DNA from: Methanobacteriota archaeon
Lineage (GTDB): Archaea > Thermoplasmatota > E2 > DHVEG-1
Assembly (NCBI GenBank): GCA_026394435.1
Contig: JAPKYG010000058.1
Span: 1-12,232, forward strand
Direction of reading: 5' to 3'
DNA length: 12,232 nt
In this document: positions 1-5,868 of the stretch, one piece after another
Numbering within the stretch: position 1 is the first letter of the stretch
Layout of the letters: every line of letters starts with the position of its first letter
Notes under the pieces: generated by a model
Seen by the model: the letters and a program-made list of their open reading frames with translations, nothing else
Told to the model about the DNA's origin: nothing
The model's database searches: none
Translations under genes and position numbers: made by a program

Positions 1-272
1 GTAACACCTTTTTTGCGTATCGTATATTTTATGTGAGCGGCATCATAGCATATTTTTTCATTCAGTGGTATCACGTTCAGTATTTGTTTGAGCTTGGTGA
101 TTCGTTTTTCTGGGTCGATATGATTTTTCAGGCACCAGTCAGAAAGTTCTCCTATCTGAATGATTGACATGAAGATAGGTTCATCTTTGATGTACGTGTA
201 GATGTCCTGGAATTTTTTTGAGTTTTTGTCGTTGCGGAAGATTTCTATTATGATAGATGTGTCTAAAAACAT
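1..272 (-). CDS. vapC: VapC-type PIN-domain ribonuclease toxin (C-terminus cut by window edge)
   Basis: Toxin half of a type II toxin-antitoxin pair. PIN-domain toxins of this kind are Mg2+-dependent ribonucleases that cut RNA when the antitoxin is lost. The visible 90 residues start MFLDTS, with the first catalytic acid D4 on the first beta strand. E42 in the segment IGELSDW fits the second conserved acid. The later acidic residues lie beyond the edge; full VapC proteins are about 130-140 residues, so roughly a third is missing. The ATG at 272 shares one base with the antitoxin stop (TGATG), which implies translational coupling. No frameshift is seen in the visible part. Family assignment is strong; the RNA target cannot be told from sequence. 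Confidence 0.87.
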   Translation of the reverse strand, partial: MFLDTSIIIEIFRNDKNSKKFQDIYTYIKDEPIFMSIIQIGELSDWCLKNHIDPEKRITKLKQILNVIPLNEKICYDAAHIKYTIRKKGV

Positions 273-493
273 CAGTATCTATCCTCTTTTTCTCTTTTAA
301 AAGAGGTTTTCTTTTTATCAACACCGGTTAATTCGAAAAGTAGCTCGTTTCTTTTGATTGTTTCAGAGGGTGGGATGGCGACATGGACGACGTCTCCTTT
401 GTGAAAACCGAGTCCTTCGATGATATTTGAAGGAATAAGGATGCCAAGTGAGTTTCCGATTTTTCTTAATCGTGCTTCGAATACTTCAACCAT
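272..493 (-). CDS. vapB: VapB-type antitoxin, AbrB/SpoVT-like DNA-binding fold
   Basis: 73 residues. The N-terminal half carries the swapped-hairpin AbrB/MazE/SpoVT pattern: RLRKIGNSLGILIP followed by a GDVV turn (about residues 8-38). The charged C-terminal tail, rich in Lys, Arg and Glu, is the part expected to wrap the toxin. Such antitoxins bind their own promoter as dimers and neutralise the PIN toxin encoded next. The ATG at 493 lies about 28 nt after a TATA-like box, so the message is probably leaderless, and a perfect palindrome sits between box and start. The stop overlaps the toxin start by one base. Confident as an AbrB-type antitoxin; the subfamily name is by context. Confidence 0.86.
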   Translation of the reverse strand: MVEVFEARLRKIGNSLGILIPSNIIEGLGFHKGDVVHVAIPPSETIKRNELLFELTGVDKKKTSFKREKEDRY

Positions 494-500
494 ACTATAT

Positions 501-516
501 GTTATAACGTTATAAC
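501..516. promoter_or_regulatory. Palindromic candidate operator of vapBC
   Basis: The 16-bp sequence GTTATAACGTTATAAC is a perfect inverted repeat and is also two tandem copies of the 8-bp palindrome GTTATAAC. It covers about -8 to -23 relative to the vapB start codon, between the TATA-like box and the ATG, where a bound dimer would block transcription. AbrB-type antitoxins commonly autoregulate through such sites; binding here is inferred. Confidence 0.6.
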
Positions 517-528
517 TTAATAAATTTT
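517..528 (-). promoter_or_regulatory. TATA-like promoter of vapBC
   Basis: On the minus strand this reads AAATTTATTAAG-like, an archaeal TATA match centred about 28 nt before the vapB ATG. That spacing predicts transcription starting at or within a few bases of the ATG. Confidence 0.5.
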
Positions 529-615
529 TCGGCTAGCAATGATAAAAAACTCAAATTCTGAAGGCTTTGTTAGATAAAACATCTTTCAGATGAGATTGAC
601 CTGAAAAACATTTAA

Positions 616-672
616 GACAGGAATCGATGTCCTGTTACCCAAGCGCAGGGTCACACATCCATGTGCAGGGTC
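616..672. repeat. Hairpin and short direct repeats upstream of tRNA-Val
   Basis: A hairpin (ACAGGA 617-622 with TCCTGT 630-635) is followed by two direct copies of GCAGGGTC at 645-652 and 665-672, 20 bp apart. Between the copies is a small inverted repeat, CACAT/ATGTG (654-658, 661-665). All lie within 70 nt of the 5' end of tRNA-Val. The elements are seen directly; their role, whether regulator sites, RNA leader structure or chance, is not known. No convincing TATA box lies at the usual distance from the tRNA. Confidence 0.4.
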
Positions 673-686
673 TGAACAACAGATAA

Positions 687-759
687 GGGCCAGTGGTCTA
701 GTGGTTATGACGTCGCGCTTACAACGCGGAGATCGCCGGTTCAATTCCGGCCTGGCCCA
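687..759 (+). tRNA. tRNA-Val (anticodon TAC)
   Basis: Complete cloverleaf. Acceptor stem GGGCCAG (687-693) pairs with CTGGCCC (752-758), with A759 as discriminator. The D stem GTC pairs with GAC. The anticodon stem TCGCG/CGCGG has one G-U pair, and its loop CTTACAA gives anticodon TAC at 720-722, reading GUA valine codons. The T arm is GCCGG-TTCAATT-CCGGC. No CCA is encoded and no intron is present. A degenerate copy of the 3' end lies at 2100-2122, so this gene may have been an integration target. Confidence 0.95.
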
Positions 760-977
760 TTTTGATTTTCTCCTGGTGTCTCTATCGAGGTTATTGCAAA
801 ACACAGATTCGATAGACACTCCCGTATGATATGAAAATACGGAAAAAGTAAGAGTTGATTACTACCCTTCAGAGAAAAAGATTTTAATCCGAAAAATAAC
901 AGAGCTATAGTTTTTAAAATAATACATCAAACAATATTTATTGGATTAAAAATATCTGAAAGAATCGAGGGGCAGCT

Positions 978-990
978 AAATTTATAAATA
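978..990 (+). promoter_or_regulatory. TATA box of the PAS gene
   Basis: AAATTTATAAATA is a strong archaeal TATA match. Transcription would start near 1008-1015, giving an untranslated leader of about 75 nt before ATG 1087, long compared with the leaderless genes elsewhere in the window. Confidence 0.55.
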
Positions 991-991
991 G

Positions 992-1041
992 GTCAATCGA
1001 TGCTAAAATGCTGTAAGTTCACATTTATCAGCAAATAGAAA
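992..1041 (+). repeat. Imperfect repeat, copy 1 (promoter/leader of PAS gene)
   Basis: Aligns by eye with 2050-2098. Shared blocks are GTCAA, TGCTAAAA, TGTAAG, TT.AC and ATAGAAA, with small gaps. Identity is about 70% overall and higher in the first 26 positions. This copy begins just after the TATA box and covers the likely transcription start and early leader. Confidence 0.4.
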
Positions 1042-1086
1042 AAATTTAGTTACTATATCGTTCGAATAGTGAGGAATGGATTTAAA

Positions 1087-1776
1087 ATGGCCGAATCTAC
1101 GTTAATTACCAGAGAAGAAATTGAAAATATGGGTGTTGTCAGCGGAAAAGAGATGAACATTGAAGCTGCATTAGTTTTAGATTGTCTGGATATGGATATT
1201 CTGATAGTATCATCAGATTTCAAAATAATTTTTGCTAATTATTCATTTTTAGAAAAAGTGAAAAAAAAGAAAGAAGAAGTGATAGGTGATTACTGTTATA
1301 GAGCTACTCATCATAGGGAAAGCCCATGCGAACCACCGAATGATCCATGTCCTATAAAAAAAGTTATCGAAACAGGTCAACCTTCCATTGAAGTTCATAC
1401 TCATTTTAATAGCGAAAACAAAAGTTTTCTTGTAAATGTAATAGCTGCACCTGTGATGAATAAAAAAGAAAGTTTAGGCTTTCTTCATATTGCAATTCCT
1501 GTCAAAGATGAGAATAAAATAACTGATGAGATGAATAAAGCTTTGGAAAAGACTCAGGAAATTTTGACTGTCGTAGAATTATATCAGGAGCAAGTGATGG
1601 AACTCAAAGAGAAGACAAAGAAATTAGAGGAGACAAAGAAACAATTACAGTCAAAGCTTGATGATTTAGTAAAATTTAAAAGCGTTGTCGTTGGACGGGA
1701 ATTGAAAATGATAGAATTAAAAGAACGGATAGCGGAATTGGAAAAGAAATCGGAAATTTTTCATGATAACAAATAA
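1087..1776 (+). CDS. Orphan PAS-domain sensor with C-terminal coiled coil
   Basis: 229 residues with no signal peptide or membrane segment, so probably cytoplasmic. Residues about 25-140 form a PAS domain (LDMDILIVSSDFKIIFANYSF, then core strands ending FLHIAIPV). It contains a Cys/His cluster, CYRATHH....PC......CP (C70, H75, H76, C81, C88), known in PAS domains of many anaerobes. Ligand or metal binding by the cluster is inference. From about 145 to the end is a heptad-rich, Lys/Glu-rich coiled coil ending in VVGRELKMIELKERIAELE, a linker usually placed between a PAS domain and a histidine-kinase or other output module. No output domain follows: the stop is clean. It may act by dimerising or by binding a separate kinase. 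ATG 1087 is preferred to GTG 1069 because GAGG (1071-1074) lies 12 nt before it. The gene is AT-rich relative to its neighbours and may be imported. Confidence 0.75.
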   Translation: MAESTLITREEIENMGVVSGKEMNIEAALVLDCLDMDILIVSSDFKIIFANYSFLEKVKKKKEEVIGDYCYRATHHRESPCEPPNDPCPIKKVIETGQPSIEVHTHFNSENKSFLVNVIAAPVMNKKESLGFLHIAIPVKDENKITDEMNKALEKTQEILTVVELYQEQVMELKEKTKKLEETKKQLQSKLDDLVKFKSVVVGRELKMIELKERIAELEKKSEIFHDNK

Positions 1777-2049
1777 TATATCACAAATAGTGAAAAGTTA
1801 AGTTTTTCAGATAAGCTCTGCATAAGATTTTTTTCACAAATACAATTATTTTGTTTGCATTTATCAGGGATTGTTAAATTCTGTCTTATTGCCTCTTTTT
1901 TAATATCATATATGAAAGTGATTAGTTTCTTTCCAAAAACAGTTATTTTATTAGTTGCGACTGGGAATAATGCGCGGTCTGAAGTATCAGTGTAAGACTC
2001 ACAGACGAAAAGCCGCAACTATAATAAATTAAATTATTGTATCTATATG

Positions 2050-2098
2050 TCAACCACTGCTAAAAATGGTGTAAGGTTGACGCATCTCCAGATAGAAA
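2050..2098 (+). repeat. Imperfect repeat, copy 2
   Basis: Partner of 992-1041, separated from it by the PAS gene. It abuts the tRNA 3'-end relic. No gene follows at the spacing seen for copy 1, so it may be a leftover promoter/leader or a duplication boundary. Confidence 0.38.
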
Positions 2099-2099
2099 C

Positions 2100-2122
2100 C
2101 CGGGTAATTGCGGCCTAGCCCG
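2100..2122 (+). pseudogene. Degenerate copy of the tRNA-Val 3' end (possible attachment-site scar)
   Basis: CCGGGTAATTGCGGCCTAGC and the following CCG align with 736-759 of tRNA-Val (T arm plus 3' acceptor strand) at about 19 of 23 positions with one deletion. Upstream, 2068-2081 (GGTGTAAGGTTGAC) also resembles the D arm of the same tRNA. The 5' acceptor strand is missing, so it cannot fold as a tRNA. Elements that integrate at tRNA genes leave such 3'-end copies; no integrase is visible, so this is an interpretation. Confidence 0.42.
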
Positions 2123-2158
2123 TTCTCCTTTCATTTTATTTAATTTCAAGCAAACCAT

Positions 2159-2170
2159 AATATATTTATT
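2159..2170 (+). promoter_or_regulatory. TATA-like promoter of the serine hydrolase gene
   Basis: An AATATATTTATT-type box lies about 35 nt before ATG 2199, predicting a leader of roughly 5-12 nt. A second AT-rich match (2180-2189) is too close to the start to serve. Confidence 0.4.
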
Positions 2171-2198
2171 CAATCATTAATAATATTTAGAATACATC

Positions 2199-3413
2199 AT
2201 GAAAACAAAACTCATCGGCATCTTCTTGTCTGCCCTCCTGCTATCAACCACACTCTCAATAGCAACTGTGCTACAACAAACAACAACTCAACAAGGAATC
2301 CAAGAACAACTTACCAACGATGATGCGTCCTTTGACCAGCTCATCACCATTTTATTGAAAATCGGCCACTACCCAAGCATGTCCGCCTGCATCATTAAGA
2401 ATACCACTGTTGTATGGGTCAAAGGATACGGCCTGTACGATGTTGAACAGCAAAAACAAGCGACAGAACATACCATCTATGTGGTCGCCTCAATCACAAA
2501 GACCATTACAAGTACAGCGCTCATGCAACTGTACGAACAAGGATTCTTTCATCTCGATGACGACGTCAACAAATATCTCCCGTTCAATCTCAGAAATCCG
2601 AATTTTCCCAATGATCCTATCACCATTCGGATGATTCTTTCTCATTCCTCAAGCCTGAACACTGACCCCTTGTCATATCATTGGTTCAATTACTCCCAAG
2701 CACCTCCTATTCCCTTTTACCCCAGCCCCTGGCTCGAGGAATACCTTCTCCCTGACGGCGCCTTCTATTCCCCTGAGATTTGGGACACCAAACATCTCCC
2801 CGGAGAATACATGCAATATGCGAACATCAATTTTGACCTTGCTGCCTATTTAGTACAACTCTTCTCAGGGCAACCTTTCCACGAATACTGCAATGACCAT
2901 ATATTCACCCCGTTAGCAATGACACACACTAGTTTTCGTCTCCCTGATTTACCCATCGATGACGTCGCTATTCCCTACCTCTATCAAAACAGAACATACG
3001 AGAAACTCCCCTACTACCAACTCCTTCATTATCCTATTGGGGGATTGATGACGACCGTCGATGATCTCTCCCATTTCCTCAGTGCACATATGAATCACGG
3101 TGACTATAACGGAACACGAATCCTCCAGGAAGAAACCGTTGAACTGATGCATACCATTCAACCACCAGGAAATATATACTATAATTTTCACTATGGACTC
3201 GGATGGATGATTATAAAACCACTTATCGGAAAAAAAATATACATTGGGCATAGCGGCGATATCCCTGGATTACATACTCGCATGTATATGGATCAATCAG
3301 AGAACACAGGTATCATCTGCTTCTTCAACTCAGACCGATCCACATATATGAAAAAGTTTGTTTCAATAATGATTCAAAATCTCCTGTTCGCAAAAGCAGA
3401 ACACCTGTCATAA
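2199..3413 (+). CDS. Exported serine beta-lactamase-like hydrolase (class C / PBP4*/EstB type)
   Basis: 404 residues. An N-terminal signal peptide (MKTK, then a hydrophobic run to about residue 22) sends the protein out of the cell or to the outer face of the membrane. The serine-hydrolase triad motifs are all present: S98-I-T-K101 (SxxK, nucleophile and base), Y207-A-N209 (YxN) and H351-S-G353 in place of KTG. ILSHSSSL (146-153) matches the family's L-T-H-T-S-G-L segment. The family includes beta-lactamases, D-aminopeptidases and esterases; the HxG motif and archaeal setting favour an esterase or peptidase over antibiotic resistance, but the substrate cannot be predicted. The C-terminus ends about where the catalytic domain does, with no extra domain. 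The mechanosensitive channel gene begins 55 nt downstream and may be co-transcribed. Confidence 0.85.
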   Translation: MKTKLIGIFLSALLLSTTLSIATVLQQTTTQQGIQEQLTNDDASFDQLITILLKIGHYPSMSACIIKNTTVVWVKGYGLYDVEQQKQATEHTIYVVASITKTITSTALMQLYEQGFFHLDDDVNKYLPFNLRNPNFPNDPITIRMILSHSSSLNTDPLSYHWFNYSQAPPIPFYPSPWLEEYLLPDGAFYSPEIWDTKHLPGEYMQYANINFDLAAYLVQLFSGQPFHEYCNDHIFTPLAMTHTSFRLPDLPIDDVAIPYLYQNRTYEKLPYYQLLHYPIGGLMTTVDDLSHFLSAHMNHGDYNGTRILQEETVELMHTIQPPGNIYYNFHYGLGWMIIKPLIGKKIYIGHSGDIPGLHTRMYMDQSENTGIICFFNSDRSTYMKKFVSIMIQNLLFAKAEHLS

Positions 3414-3468
3414 AAAAAGAAGGATAAATTAAAAAATAATCAACATATTCCCCGTGGTGAGACATCTT

Positions 3469-4554
3469 ATGAACATCCTTGTCAACCTAGGCGACTTCAT
3501 AAATCAACTCTTCAGAGACAACAACTTGAATATCAATCCACTGGTGAGCGAAAGTATCGCTGCAGCAATCTTTTTTTTCCTTGCACTCATCGCTGGATGG
3601 GTAATTTATCATATCTTTGAACACTACTTTAGCAAATGGGCGGAAAAGACAAAAACAACCCTTGATGATGAAATCATTCGTAACATAAAAAAACCGATTT
3701 ATTTCTTTGTCGTTCTCGTCGGATTTTTTTACGGACTAGATCAACTCACAGTCCTTGATCCCTATGCAAAAGAAATTTCACAATTGTTCATGATTGCCGA
3801 AATCCTTCTTGTTGTCTTCATCATCACCAGAGTCATTAATGTAATCTTGACCTGGTATGCTGAAAAACTAGCTAAACAAAAAAAAACAGTCATTGATAAC
3901 CGCCTCCTAAACATCTTTAAAAAATTCCTACACGCAATCGTCTACATCCTTGGTTTCATCTTAATCCTGTATGTCTTTAACATTAATCTCTCCGGAGTCG
4001 TCATCGGTCTAGGAGTCGGAGGTATCGCCATTGCGTTTGCACTCCAAAATATCCTTAGTGACATCTTCAGCGCCTTCTCCATTTATTTTGACCGTCCCTT
4101 TGAGGTAGGCGACTTAATTGTCGTCGGCCAAAACTCAGGCACGGTCACAAAAATAGGTCTAAAATCAACACGGATGCAGCTGCTCCAAGGTGAAGAAATG
4201 ATTGTCTCAAACCGAGAAATAACCTCGGGAAGTGTACGAAATTTCAAAAAAATGAGCAAACGCCGAGTTGAATTCATCCTAAGAGTCGCACCGACAACTC
4301 CACTTGAACAACTCAAAAAAATCCCAAAAATCATTGAAAAAACCATAAAGAAATGCGAACCAGCTAAATTCGATATGGTTCATCTTCGAGAACTCGGACC
4401 ATTTAGCTATAATTACGAAATCGTCTATTATCTCAACACAGGTGATTACAATAAGTTCCTTGACATTCATGAAACCATCAATATTTCATTAAAAGGATCC
4501 TTAGACAAAGAAGGCATCCAGCTTGGATTCCAGGGACAAGAACCAACAAAATAA
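3469..4554 (+). CDS. MscS-family small-conductance mechanosensitive channel
   Basis: 361 residues. MscS channels open under membrane tension to release solutes during osmotic downshock. Hydrophobic segments lie near residues 28-48, 77-95, 106-128 and 152-171, followed by the pore-lining helix (about 173-207) with the Gly/Ala-rich GLGVGGIAIAFALQNILSD and the family signature FDRPFEVGDLI. The beta domain follows (to about 260), then the alpha/beta C-terminal domain. There is one or two more N-terminal helices than in E. coli MscS, common in archaeal and YnaI/MscM-like members. ATG 3469 is preferred over GTG 3454 because GGTGAG (3456-3461) is well placed as its ribosome binding site and an AT-rich box lies near 3426-3440. 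A T-run at 4583-4589 may end transcription. Confidence 0.92.
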   Translation: MNILVNLGDFINQLFRDNNLNINPLVSESIAAAIFFFLALIAGWVIYHIFEHYFSKWAEKTKTTLDDEIIRNIKKPIYFFVVLVGFFYGLDQLTVLDPYAKEISQLFMIAEILLVVFIITRVINVILTWYAEKLAKQKKTVIDNRLLNIFKKFLHAIVYILGFILILYVFNINLSGVVIGLGVGGIAIAFALQNILSDIFSAFSIYFDRPFEVGDLIVVGQNSGTVTKIGLKSTRMQLLQGEEMIVSNREITSGSVRNFKKMSKRRVEFILRVAPTTPLEQLKKIPKIIEKTIKKCEPAKFDMVHLRELGPFSYNYEIVYYLNTGDYNKFLDIHETINISLKGSLDKEGIQLGFQGQEPTK

Positions 4555-4579
4555 ATATTTTAAAACCCTCCACTGCAAT

Positions 4580-4592
4580 CACTTTTTTTATA
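4580..4592 (+). terminator. T-run terminator after the mechanosensitive channel gene
   Basis: Seven consecutive T residues (4583-4589) lie about 30 nt past the stop codon and before the next promoter. Archaeal termination often needs only such a run; no strong hairpin precedes it. Confidence 0.35.
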
Positions 4593-4604
4593 GCTGTTAC
4601 GAAT

Positions 4605-4614
4605 GATTTAAAAG
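4605..4614 (+). promoter_or_regulatory. TATA-like promoter of the FAD oxidoreductase gene
   Basis: GATTTAAAAG is centred about 29 nt before ATG 4639, predicting a leaderless or nearly leaderless transcript. No ribosome binding site is present before the ATG, which agrees. Confidence 0.45.
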
Positions 4615-4638
4615 AAACAAACCAATGTATAGTCTACA

Positions 4639-5703
4639 ATGAAACCAATCACCATCCTTGGCGCAGGATTATCAGGATTAACAGCGGCAATCACCCTTGC
4701 AAAAGCAGGATATCAAGTACATGTCTATGAAGAACGAAGTGATAGCGGGATGCGATTTCATGGTGATTTTCAAGGTCTTGAAAACTGGAGCTCCCCTCAA
4801 GACGTACTCCAAGAAATAAAAACACACAACATTAAACAAAATTTTTCCATAGCACCATTTCACACCATGTATCTTACTGATGGAACCACGACATTTCCAG
4901 CAACGTCATCACGCCCACTGTTTTATCTCGTGAAACGAGGCCCGTTTTCTGATTGCATCGATCAAGGATTAAAACGCCAAGCACTTGATCTTAATGTTGA
5001 TATCCATTACAAGAGCCATAAAAGTATACATGAAGCAGATATTATTGCAACAGGACCTTCAACAAAAAAAATTACTGCTATTGGAAAAGGCATCATTTTT
5101 GAAACCGATCATAACGATATCGCTATGGCACTCGTACACAAAGAAGCATCCTACAAAGGATATTCATATCTTCTCATATCACAAGGACATGGCTGTATGT
5201 TTTCTATCTGTATGTACCCCTGTGAACACATCAACAATTATTGGAAAAAAACCTGTGAACTGTACCAGCATCTCACACAACTGACTATTACTAATCCTAA
5301 AAATACTGGTGGAATCGGTACATATCGTCTCAACGCCCATCTTCAAAAACAGGGCAGACGCTACACAGGTGAAGCAGCAGGACTTCAAGATTTCCTCTGG
5401 GGTTTTGGTATGCGGTATGCTCTCACCTCCGGGTATCTTGTAGCAAGAAGTATCATCGAAAAAAAAAGCTATAAAAACCTCATACGACACCATTTATCAA
5501 ATACGTTAAAAGCATCGATTGTCAACCGTTATTACGTTGATAAGGTCCCAGATTACGGTCGATTCCTTATTGCCCACGGACAAAAGCTCAAAGAGGGAGA
5601 ACATGTGAAACTTATTCAGAATTACTACAATCTGAGTTTGTTTAGCCGTTTTATGTATCCTTTTGCAAAACTCTCTCTACTTCTATCAAAAAAATATTCT
5701 TAA
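4639..5703 (+). CDS. FAD-dependent oxidoreductase, geranylgeranyl-reductase-like
   Basis: 354 residues. The N-terminus is a Rossmann dinucleotide-binding fold: ILGAGLSGLTAA (G8, G10, G13) with E31 at the end of the second strand for the FAD ribose. A second FAD contact is the ADIIATGPS strand (133-141), and GEAAGLQDFLWGFGMRYALT (244-263) is the third motif typical of the geranylgeranyl reductase / FixC group. MRFHGDFQGLENW (38-50) follows the dinucleotide fold. Members reduce double bonds of prenyl chains or act in cofactor and carotenoid chemistry. Saturation of archaeal lipid chains is possible and would fit the prenyltransferase gene 6 kb away, but the protein is shorter than usual archaeal reductases (about 390-400 residues). 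The substrate is therefore open. It is transcribed alone, with tRNA-Gln downstream. Confidence 0.78.
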   Translation: MKPITILGAGLSGLTAAITLAKAGYQVHVYEERSDSGMRFHGDFQGLENWSSPQDVLQEIKTHNIKQNFSIAPFHTMYLTDGTTTFPATSSRPLFYLVKRGPFSDCIDQGLKRQALDLNVDIHYKSHKSIHEADIIATGPSTKKITAIGKGIIFETDHNDIAMALVHKEASYKGYSYLLISQGHGCMFSICMYPCEHINNYWKKTCELYQHLTQLTITNPKNTGGIGTYRLNAHLQKQGRRYTGEAAGLQDFLWGFGMRYALTSGYLVARSIIEKKSYKNLIRHHLSNTLKASIVNRYYVDKVPDYGRFLIAHGQKLKEGEHVKLIQNYYNLSLFSRFMYPFAKLSLLLSKKYS

Positions 5704-5740
5704 ATCTATTTCTTTTATCAAAATAATTGCATACGAACCA

Positions 5741-5750
5741 ACTAATAAAT
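5741..5750 (+). promoter_or_regulatory. TATA-like promoter of tRNA-Gln
   Basis: ACTAATAAAT is centred 30 nt before the first base of the mature tRNA, the usual archaeal distance, so the primary transcript would start within a few bases of the tRNA 5' end. Confidence 0.5.
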
Positions 5751-5775
5751 CATCATCTATGCGGTTGATACATTT

Positions 5776-5848
5776 AGCCCCGTAGTGTAGAGGTCAATCA
5801 TACGAGACTCTGGCTCTCGTGACAGCGGTTCGAATCCGTTCGGGGCTA
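5776..5848 (+). tRNA. tRNA-Gln (anticodon CTG)
   Basis: Complete cloverleaf. Acceptor AGCCCCG (5776-5782) pairs with CGGGGCT (5841-5847), with A5848 as discriminator. Anticodon stem CGAGA/TCTCG has loop CTCTGGC, giving CTG at 5810-5812, reading CAG codons. The T arm AGCGG-TTCGAAT-CCGTT has one G-U pair. No CCA is encoded and there is no intron. In most archaea this tRNA is first charged with Glu and then amidated. It is followed at once by a T-rich tract. Confidence 0.95.
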
Positions 5849-5865
5849 TTTTCTTTCTTTTCTCA
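5849..5865 (+). terminator. T-rich terminator of tRNA-Gln
   Basis: Runs of 3-4 T separated by single C or A residues follow the tRNA directly. They fill the 20-nt gap to the stop codon of the convergent phosphoesterase gene. Confidence 0.45.
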
Positions 5866-5868
5866 GCT

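Larger units (their letters stand above)
760..1068. other. Gene-less spacer with two tandem inverted repeats
   Basis: No plausible ORF. A T-rich stretch directly after the tRNA could end transcription. Next come an imperfect stem (776-788 with 809-819: 11 pairs, a 2-nt bulge, 20-nt loop) and a 6-bp stem CCGTAT/ATACGG (822-827, 837-842). The rest is AT-rich and leads into the promoter of the PAS gene. Confidence 0.5.
1777..2198. other. Gene-less AT-rich region
   Basis: 422 nt without a convincing gene. A minus-strand frame of 85 codons (1761-2018) has only a TTG start directly preceded by a stop and no recognisable domain; it could be a gene remnant. A nested inverted repeat occupies 1954-2019 (GTTGCG/CGCAAC outside, GTCTG/CAGAC inside at 1977-1981 and 2002-2006). 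It is followed by repeat copy 2 and the tRNA relic, then the promoter of the hydrolase gene. Confidence 0.5.

Noticed and set aside
540..604. Possible box C/D guide RNA (ATGATAA ... CTGA ... ATGAG ... CTGA)
   Set aside because: The C boxes do not match the consensus, the inner spacer is about 28 nt and the second guide only about 6 nt; archaeal C/D RNAs are much more regular.
586..819. Minus-strand open frame of 77 codons
   Set aside because: It runs antisense across the whole tRNA-Val gene and its hairpins, has no ribosome binding site and no recognisable domain; a spurious frame.
1761..2018. Minus-strand open frame of 85 codons after the PAS gene
   Set aside because: Only a TTG start directly preceded by a stop, overlap with the end of the PAS gene, and no known motif. 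It could be a gene remnant, but that is too weak to annotate as a gene.
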